From Pirellulales bacterium (lineage in GTDB: Bacteria; Planctomycetota; Planctomycetia; Pirellulales; DATAWG01): a DNA stretch of 48,033 nt. Positions 8,136 to 14,784 of the stretch are shown here, piece after piece (positions within the stretch are counted from its first letter, which is position 1; each line of letters opens with the position of its first letter). The DNA lies in the NCBI GenBank assembly GCA_035939775.1, contig DASZFO010000251.1, forward strand, positions 1-48,033, written 5' to 3'. The position numbers and the translations under genes are program-made. The notes below the pieces were generated by a model that made no database searches, had not been told where the DNA came from, and saw only the letters and a list, made by a program, of their open reading frames with translations.

Positions 8136-9148
8136 GAAGATCAGCTCCCGAAACGGTTGAAACCTCCGGCCAAGATTCCTTCGTCGACGTGGTGACGAAT
8201 CTGGTCGGGATCATGATCGTGCTGGTGATCATCGTCGGCGTGCGCGTGAAACACGTGTGGGTCGATCCGGGCGACGGAAAGCCACGGCCCGCCGGGGCCA
8301 CTCATGCCGATCCCGACGCTGCGCTCACCTCATTGCAATCCAAGGAGGTCGAAATCGAAGGCGACCTTCACCGTGAAGCTCAGCAAGTTGCATTGGTCGA
8401 ACAAGAATTGGCCGCCCGGTCGAATGAACGCGAGCAACTCGCCGCTCGGTTGGCCGTCGGCGAGCGCGAGTTGGCCGGCCGCCGTTCGCATCTTGAGTCT
8501 GGCTCGCGGACCGACTTCGATCTGCAGCAACAGCTCGCCGCTTTGCAGCGACAACTCGCGGAGAACCAGCAGGAAGTGGTCCGGGCGGAAAACGACCGAC
8601 CGCCGCCGGTCGAAATGAAGCACTACCTGACGCCGATCAGCCGAACCGTATTCGGCAAAGAGGTGCATTTCCGGCTGTCGCAGGGCCGGATTGCGTATGT
8701 GCCCTTGGAGGAGTTGCTCGACGAGGCGAAATCAAGCATTCAAAAGGAATTGGCCGAGACTAGGTCTCCCACCGCGCTGACCGAGCACGAGCAATCGATC
8801 GGCCCATACGCCGGCTTCGAGATGCTATACGCGGTGGCGATCAAATCGGCCGGGACGGGGCGGGTGGAATTGGGGTTCCGCGAGATACAGATCGTCCCCG
8901 TGGCGGGCGAGCCGGGCGAAACGCTGAGCGACGCCTTGCGGCCGACCTCCGAATTTCGCCGCCGGCTAGCCGAACACGATCCCTCGCAAAGCACCGCGAC
9001 GATCTGGGTCTATCCCGACGGCTTCGCGGATTTCCGCACGATTCGCGAAGAGCTGTACCGGCTTGGCTTCGCGACGGCCGCCCGGCCGCTCCCGCTGGGG
9101 ATGAACATAACCGGATCGGATCACGGATCCCACTCGGCCGCGCAATAG
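8132..9148 (+). CDS. ExbD/TolR-like protein with membrane aspartate and coiled coil
   Basis: The ATG at 8132 overlaps the previous stop (ATGA) and gives 338 residues; a longer in-frame start upstream lies inside the previous gene and is not used. The single membrane helix (about 17-38, FVDVVTNLVGIMIVLVIIVG) carries D19, placed as the essential aspartate of ExbD/TolR. Residues 65-155 form a coiled coil. The periplasmic part (about 162-330) opens with FGKEVHFRLSQGRIAYVPLE and ends with TIWVYPDGFADFRTIREEL, the same pattern as the two domains in the 751-residue partner. It likely forms the rod of the proton-driven complex together with that protein. It converges with the phosphatase gene 13 bases downstream. 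Confidence 0.72.
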   Translation: MRRSAPETVETSGQDSFVDVVTNLVGIMIVLVIIVGVRVKHVWVDPGDGKPRPAGATHADPDAALTSLQSKEVEIEGDLHREAQQVALVEQELAARSNEREQLAARLAVGERELAGRRSHLESGSRTDFDLQQQLAALQRQLAENQQEVVRAENDRPPPVEMKHYLTPISRTVFGKEVHFRLSQGRIAYVPLEELLDEAKSSIQKELAETRSPTALTEHEQSIGPYAGFEMLYAVAIKSAGTGRVELGFREIQIVPVAGEPGETLSDALRPTSEFRRRLAEHDPSQSTATIWVYPDGFADFRTIREELYRLGFATAARPLPLGMNITGSDHGSHSAAQ

Positions 9149-9161
9149 CGAAACGCGGACC

Positions 9162-10487
9162 CTATCCCAATACGTCATCTGGCGCCGCGTCGCTGCCGTG
9201 GCTGCGGCCTTGCGTGCGGAGTTGGTTCATCATGAACCGCAGAGCGTGAACGTATTCGCGGATCGCGCCGGAAAAGTCGCGGCGCTGAACGGCCGCTCGA
9301 CCCTGTTGCGCATAGCCATCGAACTTGGTCCAATCGACGTCCCATTGGCCGTCGCCGGCCGCCTCGCGAAGCTGATCGAGCAGTTGCGACAGGTTGCCCA
9401 CAATCGCTTCGTTCGGAGCGCAGTCAATAGTGGCGTGAGGCCCGCGGCCCAAGCGAGCGCCAGGAGTCAGGTATTTCGTTTCGTCGGGCGGTGTCATCCG
9501 CTGAAGAATGGCGAAGGTTATCAGCCCGACGCCGAGAACCAGGCAAACGATTGCCGGTATGACGCCCCAGCTAAACTGTGGCAAAAAAATCGACGCGAGA
9601 ATTGCCGCGATCGCGCCCATCCAATACTTCGAGTTGGGTGGCGGCGGACTGTTCGCGGCCGAATTAGTCCCCAGCGCCAGCGGCTCCTGCGGCGAACCGC
9701 CCGAGGCCGTGATCGCCGCTCCGGTGACGCGCACGATCAGCGCGGTGATGTTGTCTGGGCCGCCGCGGAGGTTCGCCAGATCGATCAGCACCTGCCCCGC
9801 CTCAGCGGGCGAAAGCGCGCTCAACACCGCGCCGATCTCTTCGTCCTTGACCTGGCCGGTCAGCCCGTCGCTGCAGAGTAGAAACGTATCGCCGACTTCG
9901 AGCGGGTACGGCCCTTCGAGATCGACTTTGACTTCCTTATGCGGTCCGAGCGAACGGGTGATGATGTTTTTGGGAACGAGATTCGGCGCGGCATCCCTCG
10001 GCACCTGCCCGCTGGCGGCCATTTCCCAGACCAGACTGTGGTCGAACGTAAGCTGCTCGATCCGTCCGCCGCGAACGCGATACACGCGGCTATCGCCGAC
10101 GTGTGCCACGAGTGCCCCCTGCGGCAAAATCAAGAGCACGCTCGCCGTAGTCCCCATGCCGTGGAACTCGGCGTTGGCTTGGCCGCGGCGGTGAATCTGG
10201 TCGTTGACTTCGTGGATGCTTTTGCTGATGGCGTCCGGCGGCGGATCATCGCGAAGCTTGTAATAGTTGTGGGGAATGCCGTCGGCGGCCATCTTGCTGG
10301 CCAATTCGCCCGCGGCGTGCGCGCCCATGCCATCGGCGACCACGAACACGTGCCCCTTTCGCCGCCAGCTATCGACGTCGCTCGCCATCAACACGGCGAA
10401 GGAGTCTTGGTTATTCGCCCTCCGCATCCCGACGTCGGTCATCTCGACGTGCGCGAGACAGTCGCTCCAGTTCAGCGTCTGTTCCAT
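9162..10487 (-). CDS. Membrane PP2C-family protein serine/threonine phosphatase
   Basis: Residues about 5-255 of 441 show the PP2C motifs in order: VGMRRANNQDSF, VVADGMGAHAAGE, GMGTTASVLLI, VAHVGDSRVYRVRGG, ITRSLGP, TFLLCSDGLTG and GGPDNITALIV. The metal-binding aspartates of these motifs are present. Bacterial PP2C enzymes reverse phosphorylation by Hanks-type kinases. About 295-340 holds two hydrophobic segments, so the catalytic domain is tethered to the membrane. About 100 further residues of unknown role follow. The gene faces the proton-channel cassette (convergent, 13 bases apart). A functional link to the cassette is possible but unproven. No kinase gene is in the window. Confidence 0.9.
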   Translation of the reverse strand: MEQTLNWSDCLAHVEMTDVGMRRANNQDSFAVLMASDVDSWRRKGHVFVVADGMGAHAAGELASKMAADGIPHNYYKLRDDPPPDAISKSIHEVNDQIHRRGQANAEFHGMGTTASVLLILPQGALVAHVGDSRVYRVRGGRIEQLTFDHSLVWEMAASGQVPRDAAPNLVPKNIITRSLGPHKEVKVDLEGPYPLEVGDTFLLCSDGLTGQVKDEEIGAVLSALSPAEAGQVLIDLANLRGGPDNITALIVRVTGAAITASGGSPQEPLALGTNSAANSPPPPNSKYWMGAIAAILASIFLPQFSWGVIPAIVCLVLGVGLITFAILQRMTPPDETKYLTPGARLGRGPHATIDCAPNEAIVGNLSQLLDQLREAAGDGQWDVDWTKFDGYAQQGRAAVQRRDFSGAIREYVHALRFMMNQLRTQGRSHGSDAAPDDVLG

Positions 10488-10843
10488 TCTCGACCTTTAC
10501 GGACATGGCCGGGGCGGGCGGTATTGCTCCGCTTCCGGAAAGGCGGCGGGCTCCCCAAACTTAGCATTTTAGCTCCGTGAAACGGCCGGGAATAGGTGCT
10601 AGCAGCGAGTGGATCGCGGCCGATTCGATCTGGCCCGGCATAATCGCTACGACTATACTTCCGCCGCAAATCCGCTCATCTTTGCCAGATCTGGACCGGT
10701 CTCCCCTTTTTCGCAGGCATTGGGTGCTCCGAGTGTTCAAGCGCCGTTTCCAGACTCGGTACGGGATCCAAGCTGAGTCGTGCGCCGGCACTGGCCGGGC
10801 CCAGAGGGCGCCCCGCTGGCCAGTGCCACACCGACCCTGGCCA
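10488..10843. other. 356-base gap with promoter space and palindromic repeat
   Basis: This lies between the divergent phosphatase and PEGA lipoprotein genes. The frame of the lipoprotein is open back to 10577, but the sequence before 10844 has no signal-peptide or domain character and is probably untranslated. The last 60 bases form the GGCCAGTGCC palindromic repeat. No clear promoter was found. Confidence 0.5.
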
Positions 10844-10848
10844 GTGCC
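10787..10848. repeat. GGCCAGTGCC palindromic repeat at a lipoprotein start
   Basis: GGCACTGGCC (10787-10796) is the reverse complement of GGCCAGTGCC, which occurs at 10818-10827 and again at 10839-10848. The unit can fold into alternative hairpins. The likely GTG start of the following lipoprotein (10844) falls inside the third arm. Confidence 0.65.
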
Positions 10849-11542
10849 ACTCGGCCGTGCAGCACATCGCTTCCTCCGCTGGGCGTTGGCAGTGGTGCTC
10901 ATGTCGCTGCTGGCGGTGCAAAGCGGCTGTGTCGAGCGACGATTGACGGTGCGCTCCAACCCACCCGGAGCGCAGCTTTACGTGGACGATTATGAGATCG
11001 GCACGACCCCCGTCGCCGTCGATTTCACTTACTATGGCACTCGCAAGATTCGCCTGGTGAAAGACGGCTATGAGACGGCCGTCATCAACCAGCCGATTCC
11101 CGCCCCTTGGTATCAATACTTCCCTGTCGATTTCGTCACGGAGAACCTGGTGCCCGGTCACATCCGCGATGAGCGCGTGGTGACGTATCAGATGCAGCCG
11201 GCAGTTCAAGTGCCCCCAGACCAGCTTGTCGCTCGGGCCGAAGCGCTGCGTCAAAACGGGCGGCTCGGCGCGGCGGCGAACGCCCAAATCCGCGTCACTC
11301 CGCCGCCGGCGACAACGATCCCACCGAATTACAGCGCGCCGCCAAACGCACTCCCCCCCGGCACGTTGCCCGCCCCGAGCGAGCCGGTCCCCTCGCCGGC
11401 GCCCGCTCCGCTCGCGCCGCAAAACCCATACGCTCCGCCGAACCAGTTTTCCCCCCAGGGGCAATATCCGCCTCCCGGGTATGCACCGAGTCCGGTTTAC
11501 GTTCCGGCGCCGTATCCATCCTCGCCGCAGCCGAGTCGGTAA
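10844..11542 (+). CDS. PEGA-domain lipoprotein with proline-rich tail
   Basis: The GTG at 10844 is chosen because it gives a normal lipoprotein signal: a basic start (PLGRAAHRFLR), a hydrophobic run (WALAVVLMSLLAV) and the cysteine in QSGC. The mature part opens with RRLTVRSNPPGAQLYVDDYE and GTTPVAVDF, the PEGA-type surface domain (pattern with S-x-P-x-G-A and G-x-T-P). After about 130 residues it becomes a proline- and alanine-rich tail, probably spanning the periplasm or contacting the wall. The open frame extends upstream to 10577, but that part looks non-coding. The start codon lies within a palindromic repeat. It converges with the flavin oxidase gene, and a structural envelope role is inferred. 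Confidence 0.75.
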   Translation: MPLGRAAHRFLRWALAVVLMSLLAVQSGCVERRLTVRSNPPGAQLYVDDYEIGTTPVAVDFTYYGTRKIRLVKDGYETAVINQPIPAPWYQYFPVDFVTENLVPGHIRDERVVTYQMQPAVQVPPDQLVARAEALRQNGRLGAAANAQIRVTPPPATTIPPNYSAPPNALPPGTLPAPSEPVPSPAPAPLAPQNPYAPPNQFSPQGQYPPPGYAPSPVYVPAPYPSSPQPSR

Positions 11543-11599
11543 TGGGTGCGCTAAGGCCGCCGCAGACGCACCAGTTGGACGAACGATGCACTGCCGCTA

Positions 11600-12724
11600 T
11601 TAGCGTAGGCCCGGACGGTCGAGCGAGAGGAAGCCGATGGGCAAATCGCTACGGCCATCGAGCGCCAAATCCGCCAGCGCTTGGCCAAGAACGCACGTGA
11701 ATTTGAAGCCGTGCCCCGACAAGCCCGCGGCAAAGGCGATCCGCGGGTCACTCGGATGGCGATCGACGATGAAATGCTCATCGGGCGTGAGCGTGTACAT
11801 GCAAACGGAATGGTGCAAACAGGGGCGTTGCACACCTGGCAAGTGAGCCGTGAGAAACCGCTCGACGCGCTCCTGATCAGCCCGATCCAAATCGCGGCTC
11901 ACTTCGAGCGGATTGGCGACGGTCTGGCCGCCGGTGTGCTCAGCCACTTTGAGGCCAAAATCGTCGATCTGCGGCACGCCGTAGAAGATTCCCTCGGGCA
12001 AGTCGAACAAAAAGGCCGGGCAGCCGCGATCGGCCTGATAGACGGCGTCCGCGGGATACCAATACTGCGGCTTCCGGCGGACGACTAATGGAATCGACAG
12101 TTCGCGGAGCAGTTGCGGTGCCCAGGGACCGGCCGAGACAACCAGCCGCGCGGTCATAAAACTTCCGGCACTTGTTGAGATTTCGATCGCGTCGCGACCA
12201 GCAGTCCAGCCATGAACCTCAACGCCGCCGCGCAGCTCCGCGCCGAGATTGATCGCCTCTAGGATATGTGCGACGACGCAGGCCTCGACTTCCAAATAGC
12301 CAGCACGCCGTTCACACAGACCGGCCCAATCGTCGTTTGTCCGAAAGCCTGGAAAACGTTCGGCAATCTCGCGCGCGGTCAATTCTTCGACTTCGAGTTC
12401 GTGCTTCCGCGCGCTTTGGCGAACGCCGGCCAGCACCACCCCGTCCGGCGGGCCGACCTGGAGCAAACCGGTCTCGTGATACAGTGGCCGGCCCCGCCGT
12501 TTGCCCAGTTCCTCCCAAAGCTGGTACGCGCGCAACAGCAGCGGCACATAATCGGGATGCTCGTAATACGCCTGGCGAATGATCCGCGTGCGGCCGTGCG
12601 AGCTGCCCCGATCGTGCCTCGGCGGGAATCGATCGAGGCCCAGCACGCGCGCCCCGCGCAGCGCCAGATGAAACATCGCGGCACTGCCGACCCCGCCCGC
12701 GCCGATGACGATAGCGTCGTACAT
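11600..12724 (-). CDS. FAD-dependent sarcosine/N-methyltryptophan oxidase-like protein
   Basis: The ATG at 12724 places the FAD-binding dinucleotide fold at the very N-terminus (MYDAIVIGAGGVGSAAMFHL), giving 374 residues, the usual length of monomeric sarcosine oxidase and SolA. RGSSHGRTRIIRQAY and GLSGHGFKF are typical of that family. The cysteine in SVCMYTLTPDEHF corresponds to the residue that binds FAD covalently in these enzymes. They oxidise secondary amines such as sarcosine or N-methyl-L-tryptophan, releasing aldehyde and hydrogen peroxide; the exact substrate is open. The 5' leader between 12725 and 12757 consists of an iterated GGGGCTCGGG-type repeat. No partner gene for amine metabolism is adjacent. 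Confidence 0.85.
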   Translation of the reverse strand: MYDAIVIGAGGVGSAAMFHLALRGARVLGLDRFPPRHDRGSSHGRTRIIRQAYYEHPDYVPLLLRAYQLWEELGKRRGRPLYHETGLLQVGPPDGVVLAGVRQSARKHELEVEELTAREIAERFPGFRTNDDWAGLCERRAGYLEVEACVVAHILEAINLGAELRGGVEVHGWTAGRDAIEISTSAGSFMTARLVVSAGPWAPQLLRELSIPLVVRRKPQYWYPADAVYQADRGCPAFLFDLPEGIFYGVPQIDDFGLKVAEHTGGQTVANPLEVSRDLDRADQERVERFLTAHLPGVQRPCLHHSVCMYTLTPDEHFIVDRHPSDPRIAFAAGLSGHGFKFTCVLGQALADLALDGRSDLPIGFLSLDRPGLR

Positions 12725-12886
12725 GGGGGCTCGGGGCTGGGGACTCGTGGCTCGGGAAGCGGTCCGCCTACGGCGAACGCATTTCGACAACGTCGAACGC
12801 CGTCATTATGCGCTACTTCCGCTTGCGCGTCCCCCGAGTCCCGAGTCCCTAGCCCCCAGCCCCTGTCGTCTAGCCCCCAGCCCCGA
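12725..12886. repeat. Iterated CCCGAGTCCC / GGGGCTGGGG repeats in inverted orientation
   Basis: The left part (12725-12757) is built from GGGGCTCGGGGCTGGGG-like units with GGGACTCG. The right part (12832-12886) has the reverse-complement units CCCGAGTCCCGAGTCCC and two CTAGCCCCCAGCCCC copies. The right part reaches into the neighbouring gene: the last residues GAGG and the stop TAG of the gene ending at 12870 are encoded by the repeat. A related unit occurs inside the gene at 42058-43560. Confidence 0.65.
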
Positions 12887-14426
12887 TCTTGAACTGTATC
12901 GACGACTGGCCGACCTTTTTGGTCTGCGTGTCTTCGACTGTCAGTTGGAGCGTGTAGGTCCCGTCGTTGATCCGCCTGGGGATCCAGATGAAATAGGGGA
13001 TGAAGAAATCGCGGCGTTGGCTCGCGCAGAGGTCCTCACTCTCCGGGAATTCTTGCTCGGCGATTCGCTCGCCGCGGCCGTCGAGTATCTGGTAGCTGCT
13101 CTTAACCGACGTGTGATACCCCTTGTCAGTCGATTCGGCCTTGAGGTTCTCAATTTCGCAGTAGAGCAGGGCCTCGTCGCCGGCCTTGAATTCGTATTTG
13201 GCGAATTTCTTGTAAACGCCGAAGCTGGTCACTTCCTTGCAGAAAGCCAGATTGCGGACGACCGGCGTGGCCAGCTCGCCAATCCGCGCGGCGGCGTCGC
13301 GCAAGTGAAGCGCTGCCTCAGTCGCCCGCCGCTCGGGATCGGTTACTTTCTCTTCATCGAGATAGGTGACGAGTCCGTAAATCTCTTTGGTCCAAAACTC
13401 CTGCTGTCCGGTGGACAAGCCGGCAACGGGCCGAAGGGCATCGTCGCGCCGCCCGGCAGTGAGATAGAGCAGCCGCAATTGCAACTGGCGCGCGACCTCC
13501 GCCGTAGCGGACGACGAACCGGCCGATTGCCCTTCCATGGCAAGGATCGCCTTGGTCAATTGAAGCTGCCAGCCCTCTGAGTGTGCTGGCGAATCCGCCG
13601 CTTGCTTTGCAGCCGATTTTTCCGCTGCCGTCGAATTCGATTTGCCGCCGGCCACTTGATCGCCGGAGTTGTGATCGCGGGCCTTGAGCGCCGGTCGCAA
13701 TGGCGGCTCGCCTGGCAAAGCCTCGCCCGACGCGGTGACAACCTTTTCGGGATTACTGTTCGCCGATTTGCGTGCAACCGCACGCGAAGCCGGCTCCGCG
13801 GCCGGCGCTGTTCGCACTATCGGGGCCACATCGGTTTCAGATACTTCCGAAACCGCCGCAGCCGCTAGCTCTGCTCCCTGGCCTCCGGCCTCCGGCCTCT
13901 GGCCCCTCTCTTTCCTGTACGCAATTGCCGCCCGAAACTGTCGGACAAGCTGCGGCCACATACTCGGATCGGCTTGCTTCAAGTCATCCAACAGCGCCTG
14001 TTGGTCGGCCGAACTAAGTGTGCCGAGCGATTGCATCTCGACGGCCAGTGCGGTCAAGTCGCGGTCGGTGGCGCCGCCGTGATCCGAACCGATCGGCGGG
14101 AATCCTGAACCCGCGTGTGCGGCGGGGTCCGATGATGTTAGTCCTGGCGCAAAATCGCCTGGAGTCGCGGGCATGAACCCGGCGGCGCCCGCCAAATCGC
14201 CCGATTTCGCGGCGACAGCTTGCCCAGCCTTCGAGTTCGCATCCTTCGCTTTGCTTGGCTTCGCCGGCTCCAGATCGACGAAGCCGGTAGTGGCCGACAC
14301 GAACGGGCTTGCGCAGCCGCCGCAAGGCGCGATAGTTGCCGAGAGCGCGGCGAAAAGCCAATAAGTCGCTAGTGGAGCTACAAATCTGATTTGACGGGTG
14401 CCATGGCCACTGCTCTGGGTGGCCAT
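12870..14426 (-). CDS. Secreted planctomycete protein of unknown function
   Basis: A basic N-terminus is followed by a hydrophobic run (PLATYWLFAALSATIAPCGG) and CGGCASPF, a probable signal peptide with a weak lipobox. About 300 low-complexity residues (Ala, Ser, Glu, Lys) follow. The C-terminal about 190 residues look folded and well conserved: FWTKEIYGLVTYLDEEKV, VRNLAFCKEVTSFGVYKKF, SYQILDGRGERIAEQEFP, RDFFIPYFIWIPRRI and LQLTVEDTQTKKVGQSS. By memory this C-terminal type recurs in planctomycetes without assigned function. The frame is open up to 14525, but the stretch above 14426 is the dispersed repeat at 14382-14494; no ATG, GTG or TTG in frame lies between the repeat and the signal peptide, so the repeat probably supplies the start. 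An iterated seven-base repeat is embedded near 13880. Confidence 0.65.
   Translation of the reverse strand: MATQSSGHGTRQIRFVAPLATYWLFAALSATIAPCGGCASPFVSATTGFVDLEPAKPSKAKDANSKAGQAVAAKSGDLAGAAGFMPATPGDFAPGLTSSDPAAHAGSGFPPIGSDHGGATDRDLTALAVEMQSLGTLSSADQQALLDDLKQADPSMWPQLVRQFRAAIAYRKERGQRPEAGGQGAELAAAAVSEVSETDVAPIVRTAPAAEPASRAVARKSANSNPEKVVTASGEALPGEPPLRPALKARDHNSGDQVAGGKSNSTAAEKSAAKQAADSPAHSEGWQLQLTKAILAMEGQSAGSSSATAEVARQLQLRLLYLTAGRRDDALRPVAGLSTGQQEFWTKEIYGLVTYLDEEKVTDPERRATEAALHLRDAAARIGELATPVVRNLAFCKEVTSFGVYKKFAKYEFKAGDEALLYCEIENLKAESTDKGYHTSVKSSYQILDGRGERIAEQEFPESEDLCASQRRDFFIPYFIWIPRRINDGTYTLQLTVEDTQTKKVGQSSIQFKIGAGG
13875..13910. repeat. Seven-base iterations GGCCTCC inside a coding region
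   Basis: Four consecutive seven-base units (GGCCTCC, GGCCTCC, GGCCTCT, GGCCCCT) lie inside the gene at 12870-14426 and are translated as RGQRPEAGGQ. Since seven is not a multiple of three, any change in unit number would shift the frame. Confidence 0.6.
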
Positions 14427-14494
14427 GCGCCGACACAGTCCATGCCCACGCCGAGCCGTGGGCATGGCACCCAAAGTATCAAAACAGCTTGGAA
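14382..14494 (-). repeat. Dispersed two-hairpin repeat, copy 1 (inverted relative to copy 2)
   Basis: This copy carries two perfect hairpins: CATGGCCAC/GTGGCCATG (14402-14410 with 14419-14427) and CCATGCCCACG/CGTGGGCATGG (14440-14450 with 14457-14467). The whole unit is the near-exact reverse complement of 37288-37407. It lies at the 5' end of the gene ending at 12870, and in both copies the same frame reads MPTARRGHG then RRMATQ then GHGTRQIRF. Confidence 0.85.
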
Positions 14495-14784
14495 ACTCCA
14501 CTAGGATTGATCGCCTCGTGCGCATGGCGATGAATACCGAGCCAAGAATTGGACTGCGAGAAGAGGGGGCGAATGGTACGAAAAACCACCCACCACCGCA
14601 ATACCATGCGTGCTAGCACTTGGAACCGACGGCCTCGGCGCTTGAAATCACGCGGACTTCGACGGCGCGAATGACGGCCGCCAAGACGGAACTCAATCGC
14701 CAATTCAATCGACGTTGTCGAATCCCAGACACGCCACGGACTCCCGGTGGACGGTGTCCGCTCTTTGTGGCCGCGTCCGCGCCG
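14495..14784. other. 290-base gap without a recognised gene
   Basis: This lies between the 3' end of the LRR gene (14785) and the repeat upstream of the gene at 12870-14426, both on the minus strand. It should contain the promoter of the latter. Short open frames are present but lack start signals or family patterns. No hairpin with a T-run is seen. Confidence 0.4.

Noticed and set aside
4564-9148. A Zorya-type anti-phage system, because of the MotA-like channel with a helical tail
   Set aside because: No OmpA-like peptidoglycan-binding domain is seen in the partners and no helicase or nuclease gene follows; the partners look ExbD-like instead.
12725-12790. A longer N-terminus for the flavin oxidase
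   Set aside because: The added residues come from an iterated repeat, and the FAD-binding fold starts right at the ATG 12724.
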